Source: CAJFUR01 sp904420575
GTDB taxonomy: Bacteria > Actinomycetota > Coriobacteriia > Coriobacteriales > Eggerthellaceae
Length of the DNA: 64,000 bases
Reading direction: 5' to 3'
Assembly (NCBI GenBank): GCA_965119745.1
Contig: OZ221973.1
Location: 806,001 to 870,000 of the forward strand
This document shows positions 52,032 through 61,376 of the stretch, in pieces. A program made the translations under genes and the position numbers. The first letter of the stretch is position 1. Each line of letters opens with the position of its first letter. The notes under the pieces were generated by a model that saw nothing but the letters and a program-made list of their open reading frames with translations, was not told the DNA's origin and made no database searches.

Positions 52032-52496
52032 ATGAAGCATCAGGAATATTCCGGCAAGACGGCGTACGTCCGCTACCAGGGCGGCCCGGTGGGCGAGCCG
52101 GCACTGGAGGACTGCACTGCGGGGGAGCCCGAGCGCATCGTCATGGGCGCGGGCGAGGTGCCGCGCGGCATCGAGGAAGCGCTGTACGACATGGAGATAG
52201 GCGAGCAGCGCGACGTGGTGGTGCCCTGCGCCAAGGCCTACGGCGAGCACGACCCCGAAGGGGTGGTGCGCTACCTGCGGTCGTTTCTGGCCGAGGGCGC
52301 GACGCTGCACGTGGGCGACCTTGTGGCGTGGGAGCATCCGGTGTCGCACCAGGTGGTTCCCGTGAAGGTGGTTGGCGAGACCGAGGACACGCTCACGGTC
52401 GACTTCAACCACCTGCTGGCTGGCAAAGACCTGGCGTACCGGCTTGAGCTGGTGGACGTCGTGGACGCCGACGGAAGGTCGCTTCCCGGAAAGTGA
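52032..52496 (+). CDS. SlyD-like FKBP-type peptidyl-prolyl isomerase
   Basis: A 154-residue protein with the FKBP pattern of SlyD: YVRYQGGPVGEP, the GAGEVPRGIEEALYDMEIGE block (~40-58), an insert-in-flap region (~75-125) and VDFNHLLAGKDLAYRLELVDV at the end. SlyD's His-rich metal tail is missing. ATG 52032 has CAGGAA upstream. It lies 125 bases after the Fe-S gene on the same strand, so it may help fold or insert metal into the molybdoenzyme, as SlyD does for hydrogenase; this is inference. Confidence 0.85.
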   Translation: MKHQEYSGKTAYVRYQGGPVGEPALEDCTAGEPERIVMGAGEVPRGIEEALYDMEIGEQRDVVVPCAKAYGEHDPEGVVRYLRSFLAEGATLHVGDLVAWEHPVSHQVVPVKVVGETEDTLTVDFNHLLAGKDLAYRLELVDVVDADGRSLPGK

Positions 52497-52579
52497 GCGT
52501 CAGGGCGGGATGCGTGCGGGCGGCGGGGCGCGTGCGGCGGGGCCGTGCGCCCTTCGCGAGGCGTGCGGCGCGCCTCGCC

Positions 52580-53698
52580 CTAGACGTTCATCTTGGGGAA
52601 CGTCATGTCGAAGCGCGCACCGCCTTCGGGCGCGTTCGAGGCCCGCAGCGTGCCCCTTTGGGCCGAAACGAGCGACTGCGCCAGCGCCAGCCCGATACCG
52701 AAGCCCTGCGCCGACCGGGAGGCGGCGCGTCCCTGCGGCGCCGGGCAGGTGCGTTCGCCGGTGCCCTGCTCCTGCGGCTCGGCGCCCTGACCGGCGTCCC
52801 GCGCAGCGCCCTGTTCGACACGTTCCGCCTGCCCGCCCCGATAGAAGCGCTCGAAGACGTGCGGCAGGTCTTCCGGGGCAATGCCTGGGCCGGTGTCGGT
52901 GACGCGGATGCGGCAGGCGAGCGCGTCCTCGCGCACTTCCACGCGGATGGCGCCGCCGGAGGGCGTGTGTTCCATGCAGTTCTTCAGCACGTTCTCCAGC
53001 GCCTCGGCCGACCACGCGGCATCTCCGGTGAACGACGCGCCTTCCGAGGCGTCGATGGTGCAGGCGATGTCGTGCAGGTCCAGTGCGGCGGCAAGTGGCG
53101 AAAGCGCGTCGTGCGCCATGCGGGCGGCGTCCACGTGCACCTTCTGCACGCGGAATGCCCCGGCGTCCACCTTCGCCACCTTGAGCAGGGTGGAAACCAG
53201 CCAGCCCACACGGTCGATCATGCGCTCCAGTTCGCGCAGCGTGCGCGTGCGTTCGGCGTCGTCGGTGCTCTTCTCGATGGCGGGCACCATGAGGCTCATG
53301 GCCGTCAGGGGGGTGCGTATCTGGTGCGACACGTCGGCCAGCGCATCGGCCAGCGCACCCTTCTCCTTTTCCAGCCGCATGGTGGCGTCGCGCAGGGTCG
53401 CCACCATTTTGGACAGCTGGTTTTTCAGGATGGCCAGGTCGCCTTCGCGATAGTCCGAAAAGTCGATGCGCCGTCCTTCATGCAGCACCTCGTCCACCTC
53501 GGATGCAAGGCGCATGACCTGCCGGGAACGCAAGGCGGAAAACAGCGCGAACAGCGCGCCCGTTGCCAAGCCCGCGCCCGCCGCCCACAAGGCGCAGCGG
53601 GCGCCGTCCAGGACGTAGGCCGCGGCGACTATCGCTGCCAGCACGACGATCATGATTCCCGCCTGCCGCAAGAACGACGGGTTGTGCGTCAGTCTCAT
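52580..53698 (-). CDS. Two-component sensor histidine kinase (VanS/OmpR-partner type)
   Basis: A 372-residue kinase with two spans close together (residues ~12-30, ~36-55) and almost no extracellular loop. The DHp helix holds DVSHQIRTPL (His125), followed by the N-box NVLKNCMEHTPSGG and the G boxes DTGPGIAPEDLPHVFERF and FGIGLALAQ. An Ala/Gln-rich insertion (~290-330) lies inside the ATP lid. ATG 53698 has AGAGGA upstream. The very short sensor suggests it detects an envelope signal or a partner transporter, as in intramembrane-sensing kinases. It follows the response regulator by 221 bases. Confidence 0.9.
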   Translation of the reverse strand: MRLTHNPSFLRQAGIMIVVLAAIVAAAYVLDGARCALWAAGAGLATGALFALFSALRSRQVMRLASEVDEVLHEGRRIDFSDYREGDLAILKNQLSKMVATLRDATMRLEKEKGALADALADVSHQIRTPLTAMSLMVPAIEKSTDDAERTRTLRELERMIDRVGWLVSTLLKVAKVDAGAFRVQKVHVDAARMAHDALSPLAAALDLHDIACTIDASEGASFTGDAAWSAEALENVLKNCMEHTPSGGAIRVEVREDALACRIRVTDTGPGIAPEDLPHVFERFYRGGQAERVEQGAARDAGQGAEPQEQGTGERTCPAPQGRAASRSAQGFGIGLALAQSLVSAQRGTLRASNAPEGGARFDMTFPKMNV

Positions 53699-53919
53699 CT
53701 GGTCCTCTTTCGTTCGTCGGTCGCATGGGGGGCGCCGCACGCCGTTCCCTGCACCCTCGCGCGCCGTTTCCCGCGCCTCGCACGCCGCACGCCCTCGTGC
53801 TGTTCTCCGCATCCTCTCGCCGCCGCATGTTGCGCACTGCGTCGGGCGCTGCCGCCAGGCCGCTTGCCGCCCCGACGCCCGTCCGCCCTCGCGCGCCGCG
53901 ACCCGCGACCTGCGACTCG

Positions 53920-54600
53920 CTACGATCCTGCCTTGTATCCCATGCCGCGCACAGTCTGGATGAGCTGCGGATGCGACGGGTCGCTTTCCACCTTGTCACG
54001 CAGGCGCTTGATGTACACGTTCAGCGTGTTGTCGCTCACGTACTCGCCGGCGCTGTCCCAGATGGCGTTGCGCACCGCCTCGCGCGTGACCAGCTTGTCC
54101 GGATTCTGGGCGAACAGCAGCAACAGGCGGTATTCCAGCGCGGAAAGCGCCACCTCCACGCCGCCTTTGCGCACCACGGCCGCCGCTGCGTCTATCTCCA
54201 CGTCACCCAGGGCAAGCACGGGGCTTGCGCCCGACGTGCGGCGCAGCGCCGCACGTATGCGGGAGAGCAGCTCGCGGGCGCGGAAGGGCTTGGCGATGTA
54301 GTCTTCGGCCCCCATTTCCAGGCCGGCGACGGTGCTGTATTCGTCGTCAGAAGCGGTCAGGAAGATGACGGCCGGACTGGGAGTGGCGGCTTTGGCGGCC
54401 GCGCACACGGCGAATCCGTTGCCCTGCGCCAGCGACACGTCCACGAGCGCCAAGTCGAAGCGCGTCGATTCCAGCAGCGCTACGGCAGCGTCTTGCCGGC
54501 CGGTCTGTTCTGTTTCGTACCCCTCGCTGCGAAGCAGGTTTGTGAGGGTGTCGACAATGGCGTCGTCGTCCTCCACCACCAGTATGCGCGCCATGGGCAT
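53920..54600 (-). CDS. OmpR/PhoB-family response regulator
   Basis: A 226-residue regulator. The receiver domain starts ARILVVEDDD and has phospho-acceptor Asp54 (LALVDVSLA), the TASDDE switch region and the AKPFRARELLSRI lysine. The winged-helix output domain (~130-226) ends LIQTVRGMGYKAG. ATG 54600 follows AAGGAGAG. With the kinase downstream on the same strand it forms a complete two-component system; the target is unknown. Confidence 0.95.
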   Translation of the reverse strand: MPMARILVVEDDDAIVDTLTNLLRSEGYETEQTGRQDAAVALLESTRFDLALVDVSLAQGNGFAVCAAAKAATPSPAVIFLTASDDEYSTVAGLEMGAEDYIAKPFRARELLSRIRAALRRTSGASPVLALGDVEIDAAAAVVRKGGVEVALSALEYRLLLLFAQNPDKLVTREAVRNAIWDSAGEYVSDNTLNVYIKRLRDKVESDPSHPQLIQTVRGMGYKAGS

Positions 54601-55024
54601 GTCTCTCCTTCTGTGGTCGTGTGCCTGTGCAAGGCTCCCTTCTTTCGAGCGCCTCAACCCTTCTGCTCGGCAAAAACTCTTCGATTCGGCTGTGTCGCCG
54701 GTGGCGTCGGAAGCGCTCCGTGCCTTTGAACCCTTGCGTCATTATATACGCGCTTGTTGCGCAGCCAGCGGGCGTGCGCGTGACCAATGTGTAATGCTCG
54801 CCGTCGACGCCCGCTTCTGTGCTGTCGTGCCGCCGACGTCCTCTCCCGCTCCGCCCGCCTCGCCGTCGACGCCCGCCGCCGACGCTCTCTTCCACGTCGT
54901 TTCCGACGTCCTATTCCACATCGTTCACGCCGTTCGCGTCGTCGGCTTCCGCCGTTCTCGTTGTCCGTTTCTGCACCGTTTCGCATCGCCTGTTTCCAAC
55001 ATTTCCTTTCGGAGGCGTCTTCCC
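54601..55024. other. Gene-free low-complexity stretch upstream of the response regulator
   Basis: Decayed, GTC/GCC-rich repetitive DNA (about 54820-54960) without a supported gene. The first 100 bases probably hold the promoter of the response-regulator operon; no clear boxes are seen. Confidence 0.4.
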
Positions 55025-55211
55025 TTTGGCAGTTTTTTACAGAAATGCGAGGATGGATTGAAAAATCCGGCTTCGCTTTACCGGATTGTCGTGCCTGCCG
55101 GCAATCGTAAACGACTTCCGTGCTTTTGAACAGGCGATTCGCGGGCAAGGATTTTTTGCCGGGATGACGATCGGCGATTTGCGGCTCGCATATCCGGCAA
55201 AAACTGCCAAA
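55025..55211. repeat. 187-bp inverted-repeat element (MITE-like or structured RNA)
   Basis: The ends are inverted repeats: 55025-55037 pairs perfectly with 55199-55211 (13 bp, starting TTTGGCAG), and ATGCGAG at 55045-55051 pairs with 55185-55191 in register. Inside is a perfect AATCCGG/CCGGATT hairpin and a second TTTTTGCCGG motif. No target-site duplication or coding frame is visible. The next 490 bases (55212-55700) show only short imperfect repeats and no gene. Confidence 0.6.
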
Positions 55212-55855
55212 CGGCACCATGTCTTGCGCCGAGCCGCCTCCGTGCCGGCAACGGCCCAACGAGGAAGCGTCGTGCTCTACGTTTGATCGCCGCCGACATG
55301 GAGGGCGACGCCATTCCTTCGGTTTTCCGGGCTCTCTCGTCAGTGCCCGCATGCGTCCGAAGTCTGTCGGCGTCTGCATGTGCTCGAAGCTTGCAGGAGG
55401 GAACAACCTGACATATGTCGGCTTTGGTTTGCCATGGGGATGTTCGCTCCATGGCAAGCCGTCATCGACGTGTCTGGACGCGGCTCGGGACATGTCGATG
55501 GTGCCTTGGCAGGTTGACGGTGCTTGGTGCAGGTTGACGGCGATCCGGCGTGCACGGACGCATGCAGGATGCGGTCCGCCGCATGCCAATGGGGCCCGGG
55601 CGCACTAATGACGGCTTGGCGCGCACCCATGGCGGTTCGGTCCGGCGGAGAAAAGGACGGCGCTACATTTTTGCCGGTTCCTGCGTCAGCTGACAACCTG
55701 TTGGTGTCTTTCCGTTGAACAAAAAGGGAGGACGTCGGCAAAGTGCCTGATCGCAAGAGGGGCCTTCCTGGTCGATTCAACCGGTTTCCCCAGGCACGCG
55801 TCGTTGCGACGCAGAAATCGGTGGATTTGTGGCATCGCGTTGCGATTCTGTGCCG

Positions 55856-55870
55856 ATTCCGAATCGGAAT
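55856..55870. promoter_or_regulatory. Perfect 7-1-7 palindrome upstream of FAD reductase III
   Basis: ATTCCGA and TCGGAAT flank a single base, 277 bases before the reductase start. It may be an operator for the local LuxR protein or another regulator. Confidence 0.35.
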
Positions 55871-55890
55871 GCGCCTAAATCTGTTCGGAA

Positions 55891-55953
55891 GGCCATGCGC
55901 GAGCGTGAGCGCGAGCGGAGGCCATGCGCGAGCGGAGGCCATGCGTGAGCGCA
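55891..55953 (+). repeat. Imperfect tandem repeats of GGCCATGCGYGAGCG
   Basis: Copies begin at 55891, 55920 and 55937, giving intervals of 29 and 17 bases. They lie in the leader region of FAD reductase III. Confidence 0.65.
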
Positions 55954-56146
55954 TATGCGGCGCGGAAGGGCGAATGGAAAAAGGCAAGCATTCTGGCGAC
56001 ATTCCGTTCATCAGGCACGATGCGTATTTCACATCGGCTTTCACATTGCCGATGTGATCCCTTTTCGGATTCGGTGGCATAAGGTGTACCCGTTGTGCGG
56101 CGCGCTTGGCCGCACGTGGTATCGGTCTTTTATGCAGGAGGGAACC

Positions 56147-57706
56147 ATGGAGACACAGGTTTCGCGAAGGAGTTTTCTCGCCGGTGCGGGAGCGGCGGCA
56201 GGGCTGGCCGCATTGGGCATGTTCGGATGTGCGCCTAGCAGCGGCGCGGGGGCGGACAAGCCGGCGGCGGACGAAGGGACGTGGGATCAGGAGGCCGACA
56301 TTCTGGTCGTCGGCGCCGGAGGTGCGGGGCTGACCGCCGCCGTCGTAGCGGCGCGTGGCGGCGCGAACGTCGTGGTGCTGGAAGCTGCGGCCATGGCGGG
56401 CGGCAACACGGTGAACTCTTCCGGCGTCATTCAGGCTGCCGGAACGGAAGAGCAGAAGACGCTTGCCGGGGTGACCGACGACACGCCGGAGAAGCATGCC
56501 GAATACTACCTGCAGTGCGGCGAGGGCCAGCTTGACGAAGATCTGGTGCGCTATGCGTGCGAGCAGGCGCCCTCCTGCATCGAATTCATGAAGGAGCTGG
56601 GAATCTCCTACGAAGTGGTGTATGGGAACGGGCCGGTTCCCAACGTGGACCCCGACCTTGTCAAGCCTCGCATCCATTTGGCGGGCACCGACGAGAACGA
56701 CCTCATGTACGGCCAGGCTCACGTGGCCGCGCTGCTGAAGGCCGCGGAAGACGAAGGCGTGGAGTTCGTGTACGACACGGCTGCCGAGCAGCTGGTCCAG
56801 AATGCCGACGGCGTGGTCACCGGCGTGGTGGCCAGCGACAAAAAGCGCTATCGCGGCAAGAAGGCCGTCATCTTGGCCACGTGCAGCTATGACCGAAGCG
56901 AGGAATTCGCAAAGGCGTTCAACTACCACATGGTGCAGGCTTTGAAAGACGGTCGCGCGCTCACGGCTGTTACGAACACAGGCGACGGCCTGCGCATGGG
57001 AATGTCGGTCGGCGCGGCGCTCGCCGGCATGGGCGGGTTCATCGGCCTTTCCAACAACATTGGCGGCACGCCCACGCTTCCCGGTGTCCCCGAGGTGCCC
57101 GGCATCCTGGTAAACAAGTACGGCCGCCGCTTCGTCAGCGAGTCCGACCACTATGCGTGGGTGCTCCGTGCCGTCTTCGCGCAGGAAGACCACATCGCCT
57201 GGGGCGTGTTCGACTCGAAGGCCGCAGCGCTTGGCGGCACGGCGGTGGGAGGCGTCAGCCCCATGAGTGAAGACTTCTCGACGGAGATCGCCGACGGTTC
57301 GGTGCTCGTCGCCGATACCATCGAGGAACTTGCCGCCAAGATGGAGGTGCCGGCCGCGAACCTGCAGGCCGCCCTTGACACGTGGAACGCCGACATGTCT
57401 GCGGAGCAGAAGGCGGACAGCCAGTTCCCCACGCGCGTGTGCGGGCTGGAGACCATCGACACCCCGCCGTTCTACGCGACGCGCAGCTACGACTACAGCC
57501 TGGGCGCGCTTGGTGGCCTGAAGATCAACACGAAGGCTCAGGTGCTCGACACCGCGGACACGCCCATTCCTCATCTGTACGCGGCCGGGCAGGTGGCCGG
57601 CGGCTTCATGGGGTCGTATTATCCGGGAACCGGCACCGGCATACTCTCCACGCTCGCGTTCGGGCGCAGCGCGGCGGAAAACGCCTTGCAGGAAACCGAG
57701 GCCTAA
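56147..57706 (+). CDS. Tat-exported FAD-dependent reductase (fumarate reductase flavoprotein family) III
   Basis: A 519-residue flavoprotein with Tat motif SRRSFLAG (residues 6-13) and a lipobox-like MFGC (~28). The FAD fold DILVVGAGGAGLTAAVVAA starts near residue 50, GGNTVNSSGVIQAAG near 85, and the C-terminal FAD block LYAAGQVAGGFMGSYYPGTGTG near 480. GCAGGAGGG precedes the start. No cytochrome gene is adjacent. A convergent LuxR membrane sensor follows and is the likely regulator. The substrate is unknown. Confidence 0.9.
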   Translation: METQVSRRSFLAGAGAAAGLAALGMFGCAPSSGAGADKPAADEGTWDQEADILVVGAGGAGLTAAVVAARGGANVVVLEAAAMAGGNTVNSSGVIQAAGTEEQKTLAGVTDDTPEKHAEYYLQCGEGQLDEDLVRYACEQAPSCIEFMKELGISYEVVYGNGPVPNVDPDLVKPRIHLAGTDENDLMYGQAHVAALLKAAEDEGVEFVYDTAAEQLVQNADGVVTGVVASDKKRYRGKKAVILATCSYDRSEEFAKAFNYHMVQALKDGRALTAVTNTGDGLRMGMSVGAALAGMGGFIGLSNNIGGTPTLPGVPEVPGILVNKYGRRFVSESDHYAWVLRAVFAQEDHIAWGVFDSKAAALGGTAVGGVSPMSEDFSTEIADGSVLVADTIEELAAKMEVPAANLQAALDTWNADMSAEQKADSQFPTRVCGLETIDTPPFYATRSYDYSLGALGGLKINTKAQVLDTADTPIPHLYAAGQVAGGFMGSYYPGTGTGILSTLAFGRSAAENALQETEA

Positions 57707-57734
57707 GTCCCCAAGGTCCGGCGGACACAGCGGT

Positions 57735-57762
57735 GCGCCCTTCCTCCCGTCGGGAAGGGCGC
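57735..57762 (+). terminator. Terminator-like hairpin after FAD reductase III
   Basis: A perfect 10-bp stem (57735-57744 with 57753-57762) with an 8-base loop lies 28 bases after the stop. Confidence 0.55.
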
Positions 57763-57846
57763 GCGCTTCGCCTAGCCCGACGCGTCGGCCACTACGGAGG
57801 GGTCGCAGCCAGTTTTCCCCTGTCGGGAAGGGCGCGCGCTTCGCCT
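57749..57846. repeat. 25-bp direct repeat flanking the convergent gene ends
   Basis: An identical 25-mer starting GTCGGGAAGGGCGCGC occurs at 57749-57773 and 57822-57846. The first copy is half of the terminator stem; the second ends two bases before the LuxR stop codon. Confidence 0.8.
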
Positions 57847-57847
57847 G

Positions 57848-59356
57848 TCAGGCTTTTGGATCTTGCTTCTCTGAGGCTTCCAACAGGTCGATCAGCTCTT
57901 GCTGGGAATGCACGTCGAGTTTGCGGTAGACGTTCTTCATGTGCGTGCGCGTGGTGTTGTCGGAAATGAAAAGCGTCTTCGATATGTGTTCCCTGTTGCG
58001 TCCCTTTGCCAGAAGCTCGAACACCTGCGTCTCGCGTGCGGACAGCTGGAACCGCTCCGCCAGCCGTTCCAGTTCGGCGCGCGTTTCCGTCAGGCGTGCG
58101 TTCGCAGGCGCGTCCTGCGAGCTTTCCTGCCTTGGCGGAAAGGCGCGCGTCCCCACAGGCGCCGCGCCTTCTTGTCTTTGTTGCTCGCGTCTGGCCGCCA
58201 CCTGCCCGCGGTCGAACGAGAGCATGCCGGCCATGAGCAGCAGGTACACGACCACCAGGCACACGATGGCCAGTGACGCGTCGGAATCCGCGACGTTCGG
58301 AGCGATGCCCGACCCCAGCACCGACCCCAGCGACTCTGCACCCACCAGTACCAGCAGCCCCGCAATGAAGCGCGCTGGCAGCTGGGCGCCTTGCGCGTCG
58401 CTTGTCCACAGCGCCCAAACCATGAAGTAGAAGCTGTTGAAGCCCACGATGCATATGGACTGGGCGGCTTCCAGCCCGTCGGAGAACAAGGGCAGCATGA
58501 CGAATGCGACGCCAATGAGGGGAATGGCCACGAAGCAGATGAACTTAATCAGGGCGCGAGAATCGAAGAACAGGGCGGAAACGGCTATGATCAGGGAAGA
58601 AAGGAAGAACGAGGCGACGGTGGCGGCGCTTGCCCCCATGCCGTCTGCGGCATACACGTCGCCAACCAGGCGCTGCATGAGACCGTAAGCCAGTCCGACG
58701 GCAAGGGGCAGCGCAACGGTGCGCACAACGCCGAACCTGGCAGGACAATGCTGCGGCGCATCGCGGCGCGGCGGCGAGGGCGAAGGGTTCTTTGATGCAG
58801 CGAAAAGGGCGATGCCGACCACGGGCATCAGCGACACCGTCATTGGCTTCAGTGTCGGCGGCAAGACGAGCAGCAAGGCGTCCATCAGCGAGGCGGTCGC
58901 CAGGGCAAGCGCCACGTCGATCAGCAGGATGCGCGGTCCTCGGGAGGCCAGGCTCACGCCGATCAGGGCGAGAAAGCCCCCGCATCCCGCGCCTGCCAGC
59001 ACAGACCCCCACATCCTTGCGGCTTCGAAGGGGGCCAGCGCTGGCGCGAATGCGAACAGCAGCGTCCCGACGAACAGCAGCGTCCCGGCCACTGCGGCGG
59101 TTGCGCGCACGTGGCGGAGCAGCGGCCGGGACGCGGCGAGCATGACGAGAAGCGCCACCGCCTCGGTCGCCAGCCACAAGGCCCGCAGATGAAGGATGCC
59201 GAACTGCGCCCCGGAAGGGTCGTTTGCGAAAGTGTCGCTCCAGTACATCCCGAACATCCAGGTCAGCAGGGTGGCGAACGACAGCCACGAAACGAGGTCT
59301 TCGCGGAATTGCAGCAAAACGATGTTGATGAATGATCGGGCTTCCGGTCGGGTCAT
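57848..59356 (-). CDS. 12-TM membrane LuxR-type regulator for FAD reductase III
   Basis: A 502-residue protein with about 12 hydrophobic segments (from NIVLLQFREDLVSWLSF onward) and an intact C-terminal LuxR HTH (FQLSARETQVFELLAKGR ... FISDNTTRTHMKNVYRKL). ATG 59356 is chosen because AGGGAG lies upstream; the open frame extends to 59611 without a site. It is convergent with FAD reductase III and in frame throughout, unlike the paralogue at 17399-18987. Confidence 0.9.
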   Translation of the reverse strand: MTRPEARSFINIVLLQFREDLVSWLSFATLLTWMFGMYWSDTFANDPSGAQFGILHLRALWLATEAVALLVMLAASRPLLRHVRATAAVAGTLLFVGTLLFAFAPALAPFEAARMWGSVLAGAGCGGFLALIGVSLASRGPRILLIDVALALATASLMDALLLVLPPTLKPMTVSLMPVVGIALFAASKNPSPSPPRRDAPQHCPARFGVVRTVALPLAVGLAYGLMQRLVGDVYAADGMGASAATVASFFLSSLIIAVSALFFDSRALIKFICFVAIPLIGVAFVMLPLFSDGLEAAQSICIVGFNSFYFMVWALWTSDAQGAQLPARFIAGLLVLVGAESLGSVLGSGIAPNVADSDASLAIVCLVVVYLLLMAGMLSFDRGQVAARREQQRQEGAAPVGTRAFPPRQESSQDAPANARLTETRAELERLAERFQLSARETQVFELLAKGRNREHISKTLFISDNTTRTHMKNVYRKLDVHSQQELIDLLEASEKQDPKA

Positions 59357-59845
59357 GCGTCTCCCTACTGTCGCTCGGTGTTCTGCCCGTTCGGCTTGGC
59401 CGGGGCATGCGGCATGGCGGCTGGCGGGCCGCGCTTGCCGTTGCAAGCAGTCTGCAACCGGCATTCCGCGCCCGCCGCTGCGCGCATCGATGCGGCCTGG
59501 CGGCGCATGGCCGGCGGGGCAGGCGTGGCAAGCGTCGGCGTGGCCTGAGGCTTTCTTGGCGGCTTCGCCCAGGGTCGTCGGCTTCCCCAGCAAACGCGGT
59601 GTTGACATCATACCGCATCTGGCCTGCCTGGGTGTGTTGCCGGCTTTTCAGAGGGGGATTTCCCGAGACTTGGCAGCCGGACGCTTTCGAGCGCTTCTGT
59701 GACCCCGCCTCCCTTCGCCGCCGCATTGCCTTTCCTTCCGCATAATTGCACGATGCGGGCAATCGCTTTGTTCTTGCTGTCGGAGCCTGGGTGTTTCGTC
59801 GCTCCCTGACGGCGTGCTGTTCCGTGTGCTGCCTTTGCCATTGGG
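59357..59845. other. Gene-free divergent region before the OYE gene
   Basis: About 490 GC-rich bases between the start of the LuxR sensor and the promoter of the old-yellow-enzyme gene. A CATAAT at 59741 could be a further -10 box. No gene or repeat stands out. Confidence 0.4.
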
Positions 59846-59874
59846 TTACGTTATCTCCTGCGAAGCGATAGAAT
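59846..59874 (+). promoter_or_regulatory. Promoter of the OYE-type reductase gene
   Basis: TTACGT (59846-59851) and TAGAAT (59869-59874) are separated by exactly 17 bases and lie 58 bases before the start codon. Confidence 0.55.
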
Positions 59875-59932
59875 GGGCTTCTGAATCGGTAGCGCGGGCA
59901 GTCGAAGAATTGAAATAAAAGCGGGCGCAGAT

Positions 59933-61354
59933 ATGGATGCAAGTGCGAAAGCGGAGGCAGGTAGGGGCATGGGAGAGGAAACGTGCCCGGAAGCGGATGC
60001 AGGAGAGGGCGTTCGCTCGAGAGCGGAGGCAGGTGTGACAGCGGAAGCGGGAGCGATGGCAGCGGCGGTGGCAACGGAGGCAACGGTGGCAGAAGAGGCA
60101 GCGGAAACAGTGGGGGCAGCAGCAGCGGGAGCGAGCACGCTGTTCGACGGGGTCTCCTTTGGCTCGCTGCGGGCGAAGAATCGCTTCGTCAGGGCGGCCA
60201 CGTGGGAAGGCTTGGCGACCGACGAGGGACGCATGACGCCGGAGTTGTTGGAAGTCTATCGGGAGCTGGCAGCGGGCGGCGTGGGCACCATCTTGACCGG
60301 CTATGCCCACATCGTCGCGGACGAACAGCCCAATCCGCGCATGATGGGCATCTACGATGACAGCTTTGTGGACGAGTACCGCGAACTGGTCGACGTCGTG
60401 CACGAGGCGGGCGCACGCCTCGTCTTGCAGGTGGCGTACGGCGGTTCGGCCACGCGGCTGGATCCTCCCAGCAAGCGCATTCTGGGGCCTTCGGCCGTGG
60501 CGAATCCCAAAACAGGCATCGTGCCGGTTGAGGCGAGCGAGGACGACCTGGCGTCTCTGCGCGACGCCTTCGCTGCTGCCGTCCGCCGTGCACAGGTGGC
60601 CGGGTTCGACGGCGTCGAACTGCATGCCGCCCATGGTTACCTGCTCAGCCAGTTCCTTAGCCCCCGCCTGAACCGCCGCACCGATGCCTACGGTGGCTCC
60701 ATCGAGAACCGGGTGCGTTTCCTGGCCGAGGTGGTGGACGCCTGTCGCAGCGCGGTGGGGGAGGGCTATCCGCTTCTGGTGAAGCTGAACTGCGCCGACG
60801 AGCGCAGCGATCTCGAGGGCGGGGCGGACGCAGGAGCGTCGGGCGCAAATGCGGCTGCGGGGGACGCGGCGGCTGCGGCGGATGCCGCGCGCGTGGAGGG
60901 CGAGGCCTCGACGGCGGACGTGCGCGCCGCCGCGCCGGCCGTGCCCGCCGCAGCCGAGGCGCCGGTGCGCGGCCTCGTGCCCAAGGAAAGCCTCCGGGTG
61001 GCGGCCGTGCTGGCGGAGCACGGGATCGACGCCATCGAAGTGAGCGGCGACTGGCACGCGTTCTCCCCAAAGGAGTGCGCGGGCGAGCCGTTCTTCGCCT
61101 CGTTCGCCGCGCGCCTTGCCCGGCAGGTTCCCGTGCCCGTGATCCTGACCGGCGGAAACCGCAGGTTCGACGTCATGGAGCGCCTTGCGCGCGAAGACGG
61201 CATTGCTGCGTTCGGCCTGTGCCGCCCGCTCATCTGCGAGCCTGATCTGGTGAACCGTTGGCAGAAGGACCCGCACGCAGCGCCACGCTGCCTTTCGTGC
61301 AATGGCTGCAACAGCACGCCGGGGCACCGCTGCATCCTGCCGCCGCGCAGGTGA
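59933..61354 (+). CDS. Old-yellow-enzyme-type NADH:flavin oxidoreductase with C-terminal Cys cluster
   Basis: A 473-residue FMN-dependent reductase. The barrel starts at ~70 (LFDGVSFGSLRAKNRFVRAAT), with GFDGVELHAAHGYLLSQFLSP (~225) and RTDAYGGSIENRVRF (~250). CLSCNGCNSTPGHRC at the C-terminus resembles the 4Fe-4S ligands of the 2,4-dienoyl-CoA reductase branch, but the usual FAD/NAD domain after it is missing. Unusual features are a ~65-residue Ala/Glu-rich N-terminus and a ~60-residue Ala-rich insertion (~300-345) inside the barrel. ATG 59933 is the longest start; 59969, preceded by AGGTAGGGG, is an alternative. It probably reduces a C=C bond next to a carbonyl. Confidence 0.85.
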   Translation: MDASAKAEAGRGMGEETCPEADAGEGVRSRAEAGVTAEAGAMAAAVATEATVAEEAAETVGAAAAGASTLFDGVSFGSLRAKNRFVRAATWEGLATDEGRMTPELLEVYRELAAGGVGTILTGYAHIVADEQPNPRMMGIYDDSFVDEYRELVDVVHEAGARLVLQVAYGGSATRLDPPSKRILGPSAVANPKTGIVPVEASEDDLASLRDAFAAAVRRAQVAGFDGVELHAAHGYLLSQFLSPRLNRRTDAYGGSIENRVRFLAEVVDACRSAVGEGYPLLVKLNCADERSDLEGGADAGASGANAAAGDAAAAADAARVEGEASTADVRAAAPAVPAAAEAPVRGLVPKESLRVAAVLAEHGIDAIEVSGDWHAFSPKECAGEPFFASFAARLARQVPVPVILTGGNRRFDVMERLAREDGIAAFGLCRPLICEPDLVNRWQKDPHAAPRCLSCNGCNSTPGHRCILPPRR

Positions 61355-61376
61355 CGGACGAGCCCGCCGGACGAAA

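Noticed and set aside
55212..55700. Open frames in the gene-free region after the inverted-repeat element
   Set aside because: They are short, overlap in several frames, lack ribosome sites and show no protein-like composition.
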